A stretch of 28,827 bases of DNA from Helcococcus bovis (GCF_046035435.1 NZ_JBFNFH010000021.1), one strand, 5' to 3'. Positions 15,727 through 23,923 are shown, numbered from the stretch's first letter. Program-made: numbers and translations. The notes: generated from the letters alone by a model not told the origin.

Positions 15727-17046
15727 CTAGTATTCCAATTTTCCCCTTTTTATATTTAATAAAAAAACTATTGATACAAATAATGTAATGAACTCTGAAA
15801 CTATCATGGCGTACCAAATTGAGTTAACTCCAAATATTAGTGGAATAATGTTTACACTCAATGCAACCAAAACATATCCTCTTAGAATATTTATGATAAA
15901 TTCTTTTTTTGGCATTCTTACTGCGGTCAAATATCCGCCTGTAACTATGTTAAATCCTAGTATTAAAAGTGCAAATGAATATATTCTTATATCCATTATT
16001 GCTTCGTTTAAAAATTTCAGCTTTGTTTCGTCTAAAAATATGTTGATTATCTCATCTGTCCAAATTTGAATTACTAAAAATACTAAAATAGTTATCCCTA
16101 GCACTATTGAATACATCATTTTTTTCAGCAATTTTACACTTTTTATGTCCTTTTTTCCTATATAATAAGCTATCAACGGCTGTGTTCCTTGATTTACCGA
16201 CAACATGATGTTTGTAAATAAGTTTAATATATACATTATGATAGAAAATATTGCTAAACCTTTGATTCCAAGCGTTGCCGCAAGTTTTGTATTAAATATG
16301 AAAATTATAAAGCCTGTTGACAATTCTGCCAAAAATGCTGGAATTCCGTATTTTATAATATTTTTAATAATTGTAAAATTAAATTTTATCTTAACAAAAT
16401 TTAATCTTAATTTTTGCGATGAAAAATAAATTGCATACAATACTGACGGAATAAATTGTGATATTCCTGTAGCCCAGGCCGCTCCTTTTATTCCAAAATT
16501 ATAATAAAATACAAATAAATAATCCAAAACTATATTTATAGACGCCGAAATTAACATTAATATAAACCCTATTGTTGGCTTGCCTTCAGCCTTTACAAGT
16601 AATTCAAATACATAAGTAAGAATGATGAAAGGTGAAAATATTGAAATTACCTTGGCATAATCTACCGCATAACTCTTGACTTCTTCATTCTTACCTAAAA
16701 AATCAACTATAGAATTAATGTTGAAAAACGAAATCAAGGAAATCAGCATTCCTACTAAAGCGGCAATCAAAACAGTTTGCGTAAAATAATTATCCGCCCT
16801 TTTCTTGTCATTTTTACCCAAACTGAAAGAAACAATATTTAAACTTCCAATCGAAAATAGCATCGATAAAGAAAATAGAAATGTGATAAATGGAATCGTG
16901 ACATTTACTGCGGACAATGCCTCCACACCTATACCTCGCCCTACAAATATTCCATCAACTACTGAATAAATGGAATAGAAAATTATTCCTCCTATTGAAA
17001 GTGACACAAATTTCAGATATTTTTTTATGAGATTTCCATCTTGCAT
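15727..17046 (-). CDS. MATE-family cation/drug antiporter
   Basis: This 439-residue inner-membrane protein has about twelve hydrophobic helices and belongs to the MATE (NorM/DinF/MepA) exporters, which use Na+ or H+ gradients to expel organic cations or metabolites. The N-terminal 'SIYSVVDGIFVGRGIGVEAL' and the following 'NVTIPF' are typical of the MepA-like branch, and an inner repeat with 'GTQPLIAYYIGKK' marks the second half. The start follows AGAAAGGAG by six bases. It appears to be a single-gene transcript. The substrate is unknown. Confidence 0.92.
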   Translation of the reverse strand: MQDGNLIKKYLKFVSLSIGGIIFYSIYSVVDGIFVGRGIGVEALSAVNVTIPFITFLFSLSMLFSIGSLNIVSFSLGKNDKKRADNYFTQTVLIAALVGMLISLISFFNINSIVDFLGKNEEVKSYAVDYAKVISIFSPFIILTYVFELLVKAEGKPTIGFILMLISASINIVLDYLFVFYYNFGIKGAAWATGISQFIPSVLYAIYFSSQKLRLNFVKIKFNFTIIKNIIKYGIPAFLAELSTGFIIFIFNTKLAATLGIKGLAIFSIIMYILNLFTNIMLSVNQGTQPLIAYYIGKKDIKSVKLLKKMMYSIVLGITILVFLVIQIWTDEIINIFLDETKLKFLNEAIMDIRIYSFALLILGFNIVTGGYLTAVRMPKKEFIINILRGYVLVALSVNIIPLIFGVNSIWYAMIVSEFITLFVSIVFLLNIKRGKLEY

Positions 17047-17110
17047 GATGGCTCCTTTCTTTTTATGAGATTATTTATTTTCTATTATATCAATAATTAA
17101 ATATAAAGAC

Positions 17111-17138
17111 AAAAAGCATGCTAACATGCATGCTTTTT
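17111..17138 (-). terminator. Terminator after toxin remnant
   Basis: AAAAAGCATG (17111-17120) and CATGCTTTTT (17129-17138) form a perfect 10-bp stem with an 8-base loop and T-runs on both strands. It closes the XRE-regulator/toxin-remnant unit and may also serve as upstream insulation of the MATE gene. Confidence 0.8.
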
Positions 17139-17141
17139 ATT

Positions 17142-17285
17142 TTACCTTTTATAAATTTCTTTACAATGTCCAATATTTAAAATTAATATTATTATATCAT
17201 CATTAATTTCAACAATAATTCTATATTTACCTACTCTGTATCTCCACGATCCCTTAAAATTCCCTACTAAATTTTTCCCGATTTT
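17142..17285 (-). pseudogene. RelE/ParE-type toxin remnant
   Basis: A 47-codon open stretch encodes GKNLVGNFKGSWRYRVGKYR followed by 'IIVEINDD', then a hydrophobic strand and 'IGHCKEIYKR' before the stop. This is the C-terminal half of a RelE/ParE/YoeB-type toxin; the usual GHR is GHC here. The N-terminal half is missing: a TGA stop lies just upstream in frame, and weak traces of the preceding helix appear in another frame. It lies 18 bp after an XRE-type regulator gene. No full-length toxin and no antitoxin of the usual short kind is present, so this is a dead module fragment. Confidence 0.6.
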
Positions 17286-17303
17286 TCAAGTTTTTGATTA
17301 TTT

Positions 17304-17807
17304 CTATAAATAACTCTTAATAACATCTATCATTTTTTGATTTTCTATATAATCCTTAACTTCGTTTATATCGATTTTTCCACCATCCATAATATGTTGA
17401 ACAATAACTTCTGTAATTAACACTTCTCTAGTTTTTGCATCTGATAAATATTTTTCCAAATCAATATTCATTTTCTTATTTATACCTTCTATCATGCCTA
17501 AATAAAAAGTACTATTTTTACCAAAATATTTTCCAACATTTTCTATAGATTCAAATCCCTTAACTACGTCTGAAATAGACATAAATCTAATATTTTTATA
17601 AACCATACTTCCTCCATTAAGTAATAAATTTACGTTGGTATCTAATTCACTTGCTAAATCTAAAAGAATTGAAGTATCTGGTAAGCTTTCCCCATTTTCC
17701 CATTTTGAAATTGCTTGAAATGATATAAATAATTTTTCAGCCAATTCTTTTTGAGTCATTCCCTTTGATTTTCTAAGTTCTTTTATATATCTCCCAACTT
17801 TATTCAT
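17304..17807 (-). CDS. XRE-family transcriptional regulator
   Basis: This 167-residue protein has an N-terminal Cro/C1-type helix-turn-helix (about residues 5-60), with 'MTQKELAEKLFISFQAISKW' as the typical recognition segment. A C-terminal domain of about 100 residues is not one I recognise; it may bind an effector or mediate dimer formation. The start has an AGAGG site. A GNAT gene lies upstream on the same strand and a toxin remnant downstream. The protein is longer than common antitoxins, so it is more likely a stand-alone regulator than the partner of the remnant. Confidence 0.82.
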   Translation of the reverse strand: MNKVGRYIKELRKSKGMTQKELAEKLFISFQAISKWENGESLPDTSILLDLASELDTNVNLLLNGGSMVYKNIRFMSISDVVKGFESIENVGKYFGKNSTFYLGMIEGINKKMNIDLEKYLSDAKTREVLITEVIVQHIMDGGKIDINEVKDYIENQKMIDVIKSYL

Positions 17808-17907
17808 AACAACCTCTTTTCATAGATATCTATAAATAAATATTATTACTTAACTAAGATTCTGTAAATAATCTATTATTTTAGATTATTCAACTAAAAA
17901 TAGAATT

Positions 17908-18708
17908 TTAATCTTCTCTCCTAAACTCCACCTGAGAAAACACTTTTTCAAATCCTAATGATGAATACAAGTGATTTGAAATAGGATTTTTCTTATCTAC
18001 ATTTAATACGGCAATTTTACCATTTTTAATAATTTCATTTTTCAATGTGTTTACAACTTTCCTTGCATAACTATTTCCACGGTATTCAACTCTAGTGTAT
18101 ACATCTGAAATTTTACAAATTTCATCTGAAAAATCCCCATATTTTGCCATTGAAATTATTTTATCTCCATCTCTTATAACCCTGTATTTATCAATATTTG
18201 ATTTTAATTTTTCTAAACTTACCTCATTATCCAAACCTACATCTTTTATAAAATTTCCCAAACAATCATATAATTCATCTATATCATCAAAATTTGTGTG
18301 TTCTACTTCATTACAAGATGGTTCTGTAATCTGTTTTGAGTCCATGAAATCAAATGCTAATCCTAATTTAAATTTAATTTTATATTTTTCTGCAAAAATA
18401 TTTTTAATTGAATTTCCTAATTCATATAAACTCAAAAAATTTTTAATTTCTAATTTTTCGGTAAGAATGTAATCAATAGCCTCTTCTAAGCATTCCTCAT
18501 CTCCATAAAATATTGCCCCGTATGGATCACACTTAATTATAATAAGTTTTTTATCACCAATTTCAGATTTTAGTGCATAGTTTTTATTGTCGCATTCTTG
18601 CAAAACATTAGAATTATTTATTAAATAAAGAGAAAAATATTTATTTTGTTGTAATAATCTTAAATTTTCGGTAATGAATTCTTGACCATTTTTGTACTGT
18701 TTTATCAT
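17908..18708 (-). CDS. GNAT-family N-acetyltransferase (266 aa)
   Basis: The C-terminal half (about residues 135-266) is a GNAT fold. 'VYTRVEYRGNSYARKVVNTL' carries the acetyl-CoA pyrophosphate loop (R-G-N-S-Y-A, with Ser where Gly is common), and 'NHLYSSLGFEKV' is the usual end motif. The N-terminal half is a less conserved domain seen in longer GNAT proteins of clostridia. The start has a GGGGGA site. The substrate is unknown. Its promoter appears to share a palindrome with that of the divergent yebC-type gene. Confidence 0.82.
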   Translation of the reverse strand: MIKQYKNGQEFITENLRLLQQNKYFSLYLINNSNVLQECDNKNYALKSEIGDKKLIIIKCDPYGAIFYGDEECLEEAIDYILTEKLEIKNFLSLYELGNSIKNIFAEKYKIKFKLGLAFDFMDSKQITEPSCNEVEHTNFDDIDELYDCLGNFIKDVGLDNEVSLEKLKSNIDKYRVIRDGDKIISMAKYGDFSDEICKISDVYTRVEYRGNSYARKVVNTLKNEIIKNGKIAVLNVDKKNPISNHLYSSLGFEKVFSQVEFRRED

Positions 18709-18774
18709 ATTTCCCCCATCAATATAAATATCATTTATTTTTTTATCCTATTTCTACCAATAAAACCCCTTTTA

Positions 18775-18798
18775 ATTATATCATATTTCTGATATAAT
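18775..18798. promoter_or_regulatory. Symmetric divergent promoter with inverted repeat
   Basis: ATTATATCA (18775-18783) and TGATATAAT (18790-18798) are perfect inverted repeats with a 6-base spacer. Each arm contains a TATAAT -10 box, one facing the yebC-type gene and the other the GNAT gene. -35 boxes are weak. A protein bound here could control both genes at once. Confidence 0.5.
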
Positions 18799-18838
18799 AT
18801 ATGCGATTAATTTTAAATAAATGAAAGAAGGTATTAAA

Positions 18839-19567
18839 ATGGGAAGAGCTCATGAAGTGCGTGCAGCATCAATGGCTAAAACTGCCGCTATGAAAACAAA
18901 ATTATATTCAAGATTTGGTAAAGAAATATATATTGCAGCAAAGAGTGGTGAACCAGATCCAGAAATGAACTTAACTCTTAAGAGAAAAATTCAAGAAGCA
19001 AAGTCCAATCAAATCCCTGCTGATGTTATTAAAAGAGCTATCGATAAAGCAAAAGGTGGCACTGTAGAAAACTATACTGAAGCTCGTTATGAAGGTTTTG
19101 GACCTGGAAATTCAACATTCATCGTAGATTGCTTAACAGACAATACAAATCGTTCAATGACTGACGTAAGAACAGCATTTACAAAATCTCCCGGTGCGAA
19201 GATGGTTAACACAGGTGGGGTTTCATACAACTATGAATCTGTTGGTCTATTTGAATTTAAATATGACAATGAAGATGCTATGCTGGAAGCCTTACTTGAA
19301 GCAGATGTTGATGTAATTGATGTATTAGTTGAAGATGGTGAAATGACCGTAAAGACATCATTTTCTGATTTTGGTAAAGGTCAAGATGCAATTGAAAAAT
19401 TAATTCCAAATGTAGAATTTGATACTTGTGAAACTGCAATGATTCCAAATGAATATGTTACATTAACAGCTCAAGAAGATATTGACGCATTCAATAAATT
19501 AATGGGAATGCTAAACGAATCTGACGATGTAAACAAAATTTACCACAATGTAATTATAAATGAATAA
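18839..19567 (+). CDS. YebC/PmpR/TACO1-family protein
   Basis: This 242-residue cytoplasmic protein begins 'MGRAHEVRAASMAKTAA', a common form of the YebC family start, and includes 'IPADVIKRAIDKAKGG' and 'YEGFGPG', both highly conserved. Family members have been described as DNA-binding regulators and, more recently, as factors that help ribosomes through stalling motifs. Which role applies cannot be told here. AGAAGG precedes the ATG at 18839; an in-frame ATG six codons earlier overlaps this site and is unlikely to be used. Its more G/C-containing codons and high conservation mark it as a core gene in an otherwise accessory stretch. Confidence 0.93.
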   Translation: MGRAHEVRAASMAKTAAMKTKLYSRFGKEIYIAAKSGEPDPEMNLTLKRKIQEAKSNQIPADVIKRAIDKAKGGTVENYTEARYEGFGPGNSTFIVDCLTDNTNRSMTDVRTAFTKSPGAKMVNTGGVSYNYESVGLFEFKYDNEDAMLEALLEADVDVIDVLVEDGEMTVKTSFSDFGKGQDAIEKLIPNVEFDTCETAMIPNEYVTLTAQEDIDAFNKLMGMLNESDDVNKIYHNVIINE

Positions 19568-19623
19568 TTTATTTGCCGACCTAGCCAAGTTGGTTTTGCT
19601 AGACTTACTTGTGGTAAATTAGT

Positions 19624-19651
19624 AAAAGCTCCTTATGGAGCTTTTTTTTTT
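19624..19651 (+). terminator. Terminator after yebC-type gene
   Basis: AAAGCTCC, a four-base TTAT loop and GGAGCTTT form a perfect 8-bp stem followed by a run of Ts (total Ts to 19651). It is a classic Rho-independent terminator 60 bp after the stop codon. Confidence 0.93.
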
Positions 19652-19851
19652 GAAAAAGTTGGTCATTGAAATATTTTAGGAACTTGATGTACCAATCGCA
19701 ATAAAACCGGTAAGTAAATTTACTATAGCTATGAGTTATCTTAAATTTTCATTTTGCATTTTTGTGGGTACAATTTTTAACTCAAAAATTATCGCTTTTT
19801 TTAATTTAGAAAAATCAAATTTAACATTCAAGTTTTGGAGCAATAATTTTA
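19652..19851. other. Intergenic, nothing recognised
   Basis: I find no gene, strong hairpin or repeat in these 200 bases. Broken frames on the minus strand contain hydrophobic stretches but match nothing I know. Confidence 0.4.
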
Positions 19852-20355
19852 TTAATTTTTTATCCTACTTTTTTCTTTCTTTACAAAACCCATTAGTTCT
19901 TGATTATTACTTCTGATGCTATTTAATAACTTTAGTGCATCTTCATTTTTATTATTATCAATTAGAGCTGAAGAAACATTTAATTTCCATATATTCCATG
20001 CTTCTTCCCCTGGTTTAATATTTTTTAATTTTAACAATTCATTTAGTGTATTATTTGGATCTTTAAGTTCCATGTTTTCATTCATTATATTGTTCATTGG
20101 AAGTATAAAATTTTTATTTATTCTTTTTGTAGTTACAATATTTTTGATGAAAAATACAATAATAAACGTTACAAAAAGTATCAAAATAAATAGAATATTA
20201 AATATAATTGAATTTTTTTCTGGATGATTTTTCATGAAATTTAAGTAAACCAATGATTCTATAAAAAATATTACAGAGAGTATAGCAATACTAACTGTGT
20301 TTTTAGGTTTTCCTGTTGATTTTACCAATTCATCAATATTATATTTCAAATTCAT
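19852..20355 (-). CDS. Small membrane protein in CPBP operon
   Basis: This 167-residue protein of unknown function has two hydrophobic segments near the N-terminus (about residues 22-40 and 51-70), then a cytoplasmic-looking tail. The tail contains 'EEAWNIWKLNVSSALIDNNK' and 'EDALKLLNSI', suggesting a TPR-like helical pair. I place the start at 20355, since GAAAGGA lies 7 bases upstream; the ATG at 20376 is deeper in the preceding gene and less well placed. It overlaps the CPBP protease gene by 17 bp, so the two are translated together and may act together in the membrane. Confidence 0.7.
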   Translation of the reverse strand: MNLKYNIDELVKSTGKPKNTVSIAILSVIFFIESLVYLNFMKNHPEKNSIIFNILFILILFVTFIIVFFIKNIVTTKRINKNFILPMNNIMNENMELKDPNNTLNELLKLKNIKPGEEAWNIWKLNVSSALIDNNKNEDALKLLNSIRSNNQELMGFVKKEKSRIKN

Positions 20356-21190
20356 TTTTAGCGTCCTTTCTTCCATAGTAAAATATTAAAGCTGTACATA
20401 TAGTCAATACAATTACTGTTAAAATCGTACCTTCAACCCCAAATGCTGGATCGTAAGCAAATGTGATACTTTTAGTGCTTTCCGTCAATTTAAATATAGA
20501 ATATTCAGCTTTAAGTCCACTATTTGGCAATCCGAATATTATATTTTGTGTAAAATTCCACATTGTGTGTATTCCCATTACCATCCACAAACTATCGGTA
20601 TAGTATACAATCAAAGACATCAATAATCCATAGATAAATAAATTATATATCGCTAATACTGAAACCCCTGGATTTGCTAAATGCAATGCTGCAAAAAATA
20701 TTGGATTTACAATAATTGCAACCCATGGACTTTTGTATCCATTAAGCAATCTTCTATATATGAAGCCTCTGCATAAAATCTCTTCAGTTGATGATTGAAT
20801 GAATACCGCCACAAATATAGCTAATAACTGTAATGGCTGAAATATTGAAAATGTAAGTTTTATATCTCCATTTAAATATGCCGCCAAGATTGAAATTCCA
20901 TTAAATACGAATCCTACTAAAATCCCTAAACTAAGCATTTTTAAATTATTTCCTCTACATTTTGCTCCTACATATTTTAATAAGTATCTATTCTTCTTAA
21001 ACAAATACATAAGTAAGAATGTTGCTACCATCGGCCCTATAAACTTAAAATATAATAAAAATACTTTTATAAAAGGTGTACTTCCTTCAGAAATCCATTC
21101 TGTTGCTAATTCTCCTATTATCATAATGAATAGTGCCACAAAGCATATCCATATAAAATTATCTCTAAATCTTGATTTTGTTTCTGTCAT
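20339..21190 (-). CDS. CPBP-family intramembrane glutamic protease
   Basis: This 283-residue membrane protein of the CPBP (Abi/CAAX prenyl protease-like) family has about eight hydrophobic helices. All three family motifs are present: EExxxR at E136-E137-R141, FxxxH at F166-H170 and HxxxN at H208-N212. Such enzymes cut within the membrane; bacterial members have been linked to bacteriocin immunity or maturation and to stress signalling. The ATG overlaps the stop of a 24-codon ORF (ATGA), with AAGGAG lying inside that ORF. The following gene overlaps its 3' end. The substrate is unknown. Confidence 0.9.
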   Translation of the reverse strand: MTETKSRFRDNFIWICFVALFIMIIGELATEWISEGSTPFIKVFLLYFKFIGPMVATFLLMYLFKKNRYLLKYVGAKCRGNNLKMLSLGILVGFVFNGISILAAYLNGDIKLTFSIFQPLQLLAIFVAVFIQSSTEEILCRGFIYRRLLNGYKSPWVAIIVNPIFFAALHLANPGVSVLAIYNLFIYGLLMSLIVYYTDSLWMVMGIHTMWNFTQNIIFGLPNSGLKAEYSIFKLTESTKSITFAYDPAFGVEGTILTVIVLTICTALIFYYGRKDAKNEFEI

Positions 21191-21261
21191 TTTTGCTCCT
21201 TGTTGTTTTTATTATTCTTAAATCTAATTTTTAGAAGTTCTATCAGCTCTTCTTTTGACAT
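21187..21261 (-). CDS. 24-residue micro-ORF coupled to CPBP gene
   Basis: A 24-codon ORF encodes MSKEELIELLKIRF followed by a Lys/Asn-rich tail. It has a GAGGT site seven bases upstream of its ATG, starts 9 bp after the GNAT gene stop and ends in an ATGA overlap with the CPBP protease start. This spacing suits genuine translation and coupling. The product would be a short amphipathic helix with a basic tail. It could be a real small protein, a leader that sets protease translation, or the remnant of a longer gene. No homologue is known to me. Confidence 0.55.
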   Translation of the reverse strand: MSKEELIELLKIRFKNNKNNKEQK

Positions 21262-21270
21262 TTATTTACC

Positions 21271-21711
21271 TCAAATTTTTTTTATGTACAATTCAGCTTC
21301 TATTTTACTAAATCCTATTGATAAAAACATTTTTTGACTTTGTTGATTAAATGAATAAATATTAGCTTTGATGCTTTTCATTCCTTTTTCTTTAGCAATT
21401 TCTAACATTTTTGATACGCACTTTCTACCAATATGTTTATTTTGATATTCTTTACATATTACTATTGCAATTTCTCCACTATCTTGCAACGAAATATCAC
21501 CTACCAATTTTCTTTTATATTCTATATAATAGCAATCTCCTTTAGATGTTAAATACTCGTACATCTTGTGTAACTTTTCAATATCATAAGGATAATCAAT
21601 ATTATCCACCTGCTTACAAATATCAAGATCCTGATACCAAGCTAATGATACTTCATCATTTCTATAATATGGAATTAATTTTATGTTTGAATCTATTTGT
21701 ATTTGTTGCAT
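21271..21711 (-). CDS. GNAT-family N-acetyltransferase (146 aa)
   Basis: A compact single-domain GNAT enzyme. The acetyl-CoA loop is 'CKEYQNKHIGRKCVSKML' (about residues 86-103, pattern Q-N-K-H-I-G), and the end motif is 'SQKMFLSIGFSKIEAELYIK'. The N-terminal 'NIKLIPYYRNDEVSLAWYQD' resembles the RimJ/RimL-like small acetyltransferases. Its AGGAG ribosome binding site overlaps the stop codon of the kinase-like gene before it, a sign of operon structure. The substrate is unknown. Confidence 0.85.
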   Translation of the reverse strand: MQQIQIDSNIKLIPYYRNDEVSLAWYQDLDICKQVDNIDYPYDIEKLHKMYEYLTSKGDCYYIEYKRKLVGDISLQDSGEIAIVICKEYQNKHIGRKCVSKMLEIAKEKGMKSIKANIYSFNQQSQKMFLSIGFSKIEAELYIKKI

Positions 21712-21720
21712 TGGGGGCTC

Positions 21721-22212
21721 CTACATTTCTCTTAAATATTTACCTGCTTGCATTCTATCAGTGAATATAACTATTTCTTTATTTTTATATTTTTCTAATA
21801 AATTGATTACATTTGGACGACTTGTTTGATTATAATTTTTTATAAATTGAATAAATTCCTCATCAACATCCGTTTCAGATTCTGTCCAAGGCATGTCTAG
21901 TCTTGGCTTTCCTCTCCTCGCTTCAACACCACTTAAACAAACTTCTACAGGATAATCCAATAAAATAACAGTGTCGCATGCATTCATTCTTAATTCCATA
22001 GTGGAACCATAGTTTCCGTCAATAATCCATTTATCCTTTTTAATTACTTCATTTTGTCGTTCAATTAATGTTTTTCTATCTACTGTTGTCTTATCAGCAT
22101 TCCAGTACATCATGTCTAAATGATACAAAGGAATTTGTGTGATTTCATGCAATTTTCGTGAAAATGTACTCTTTCCACTTCCTGGACATCCTATAACAAT
22201 TACTTTTTTCAA
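21721..22212 (-). CDS. P-loop kinase-like protein (FlaR/adenylate kinase-like)
   Basis: This 163-residue P-loop NTPase has a Walker A motif GCPGSGKST at residues 8-16 and an early 'LYHLDMMYW' segment followed by 'WIIDGNYG'. These are typical of the adenylate-kinase-like group often annotated as DNA topology modulation protein FlaR. It probably binds ATP and phosphorylates a small molecule, but no substrate is known. The start codon is TTG with AAGGAG six bases upstream; there is no suitable ATG. It lies 29 bp after the AlbA_2-type regulator gene and 9 bp before the GNAT gene. Confidence 0.85.
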   Translation of the reverse strand: MKKVIVIGCPGSGKSTFSRKLHEITQIPLYHLDMMYWNADKTTVDRKTLIERQNEVIKKDKWIIDGNYGSTMELRMNACDTVILLDYPVEVCLSGVEARRGKPRLDMPWTESETDVDEEFIQFIKNYNQTSRPNVINLLEKYKNKEIVIFTDRMQAGKYLREM

Positions 22213-22241
22213 AATTGGCTCCTTGTTTGATTTTTGAAGAA

Positions 22242-23492
22242 CTATCTGATTTTATACTTGGTTCCCCTTCCATTTCCAACTTTCTGTACATAACCTTTAT
22301 CTGATAATATTTGTAAAATATCTAAAACTTTATTCTTTCCAAAACCTGTATTTTGTACAATTTCAGAACTAGCCATTTCTTTATTTTCGATAATCATATA
22401 TATTTTTCTTTGATCTTCTGTTAATTCATCATATTTAACAATTATAGGTAGTTTTACTTCGATTGAATTATCATACACCTTAAAAATAGGTTTTTTGCTA
22501 TTGTTTGCATAGGAACGTTTAATCCTTTTTATTCCCGTTCCAAAACTTTCTATTATATTTAATCTAAAAAATATATTACCTATAATTGGATTTCTCATTT
22601 TTGAAATTCTTCCTTCAAGATACTCTATTTCACTAACTTCTTTAGGTAATCCACCTGGAGATGTTATTACTATCCATTCATCTTCCATTGAAATTTGTAC
22701 ATAGGAATCAATCATCCAATCTCTATGAACCAATGCATTTGCCACAGCTTCTCTAAACGCTCTTTCCGGAACCAACTCAACTTTTTTTCTATATGAACCC
22801 TCTATTTTTTCATATATATAATTTTCGTTGAAAATTTCAACACTTTTATCATAAGCTTCTAACAATGAACAATTTTTGATTTGATATCTATTCATTATAA
22901 TATCTTGATTTTTACCAAATTTTACAATGTCCAATATTTTATAATTATTTTCATCAGCAAACATATTTCCTGCATTTGTATATTGATTATTTTTATTCAT
23001 CAATTCTAGACTCTTCAAAACATCATTATCTATAGAATCTACATTTAATAATTCATTAAATTTCTTTTCTAAATATCTAAAATTATTATCATTTTTTTCG
23101 TTTGTTAAAGAATCATAGCTTTTATTTTTACCCTGTAAAATTAAATTTTTGTATTCAACCATATCAACTTCTATTGTTGATGTATCATTCCTTCTATAGG
23201 TTTTAGACTTATACAAATATGGCATTTCATCTCCTGGAATAATATCTAAAAGAATTATATTATTTTCTTGATCTATATTTAGAGTAAAATTAACCTGCGG
23301 AGAAATACTATCATTTATTTTATGTTCTATTTTAATCACTTCATCTTTTATATTTTTAATTCCTACTTTTTCTCCTAAATCATTTATTCCAAAAATTATT
23401 CTTCCGCCTTCGTAATTCGAAAATGCTGTTACAGTTTTTAAGAATGTATCAGAAACTCTTTCCTTAAATTCTAATATCTTGCTTTCTCTCAT
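22242..23492 (-). CDS. AlbA_2 / HATPase_c_4 regulator
   Basis: This 416-residue protein has an N-terminal AlbA_2 (Schlafen-like) domain, starting ESKILEFK and containing 'AFSNYEGGRIIFGI' (residues 24-37). A GHKL-type ATP-binding region follows (HATPase_c_4), with 'REAVANALVHRDW' at 247-259 and 'ESFGTGIKRI' at 315-324. A C-terminal winged helix covers about residues 355-416. Such proteins are usually annotated as RNA-binding or RecG-related regulators; their molecular job is poorly known. The start has a perfect AGAAGGAGG site. It heads the five-gene series down to 19852, and a long palindrome lies over its promoter, so self-control is plausible. Confidence 0.85.
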   Translation of the reverse strand: MRESKILEFKERVSDTFLKTVTAFSNYEGGRIIFGINDLGEKVGIKNIKDEVIKIEHKINDSISPQVNFTLNIDQENNIILLDIIPGDEMPYLYKSKTYRRNDTSTIEVDMVEYKNLILQGKNKSYDSLTNEKNDNNFRYLEKKFNELLNVDSIDNDVLKSLELMNKNNQYTNAGNMFADENNYKILDIVKFGKNQDIIMNRYQIKNCSLLEAYDKSVEIFNENYIYEKIEGSYRKKVELVPERAFREAVANALVHRDWMIDSYVQISMEDEWIVITSPGGLPKEVSEIEYLEGRISKMRNPIIGNIFFRLNIIESFGTGIKRIKRSYANNSKKPIFKVYDNSIEVKLPIIVKYDELTEDQRKIYMIIENKEMASSEIVQNTGFGKNKVLDILQILSDKGYVQKVGNGRGTKYKIR

Positions 23493-23534
23493 TTTTACCT
23501 CCTTCTTATTAAAATTTTATTTTCAATATTCTAT

Positions 23535-23596
23535 TAAAGTATATTATAAATAAAACGCAAAATCAAACGTATTTTTTTACGTTTGGTTTTGCGTTT
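23535..23596 (-). promoter_or_regulatory. 19-bp-arm palindrome over promoter
   Basis: AAACGCAAAATCAAACGTA (23553-23571) and TACGTTTGGTTTTGCGTTT (23578-23596) are inverted repeats with a six-T spacer and a single T/G mismatch. On the minus strand the sequence just after it reads TTTATAATATAC, a likely -10 box for the AlbA_2-type gene. The dyad would lie over the -35 region. It may be an operator, or the terminator of the small gene ending at 23630, or both. Confidence 0.6.
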
Positions 23597-23629
23597 GGTT
23601 TTGTGATGTAAATGTATTAATATTTTTTA

Positions 23630-23923
23630 TTAATTCAACAACTTCTGTAATGCATCTATAAAAAGAATCGTCAATGCAATAATAATAACAATCTTAAAAA
23701 CTAAATTAGCTTTGCCATATTCCTTAAATTTTTTTATTGTAATATATAATTCTTCCCCTAAAAAATATGACCAAAATAATACATTTGCTGATCTCATATC
23801 AAATTTCATCCAAAAAGACATAGTTAGTAAAACTATATAAACCATAAGCATTATTCCTACTCCTAAATTTGATGATTTATATCTCATTAGATCTTCTTTT
23901 TTGTCATAATCGTATTTAAACAT
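23630..23923 (-). CDS. Small membrane protein (97 aa)
   Basis: This 97-residue protein has a charged N-terminus (MFKYDYDKKEDLMRYK) and three hydrophobic segments, about residues 20-39, 45-58 and 74-93. It has a good AGGAG site. The layout resembles small clostridial membrane proteins of the DUF6442 type, often found near XRE regulators, but that link is weak. Function unknown. Confidence 0.6.
   Translation of the reverse strand: MFKYDYDKKEDLMRYKSSNLGVGIMLMVYIVLLTMSFWMKFDMRSANVLFWSYFLGEELYITIKKFKEYGKANLVFKIVIIIALTILFIDALQKLLN

Noticed and set aside
19731..19916. Plus-strand 61-codon ORF after the yebC-type terminator
   Set aside because: Partly antisense to the small membrane protein gene, no RBS, and Phe-rich text typical of AT-rich noise.
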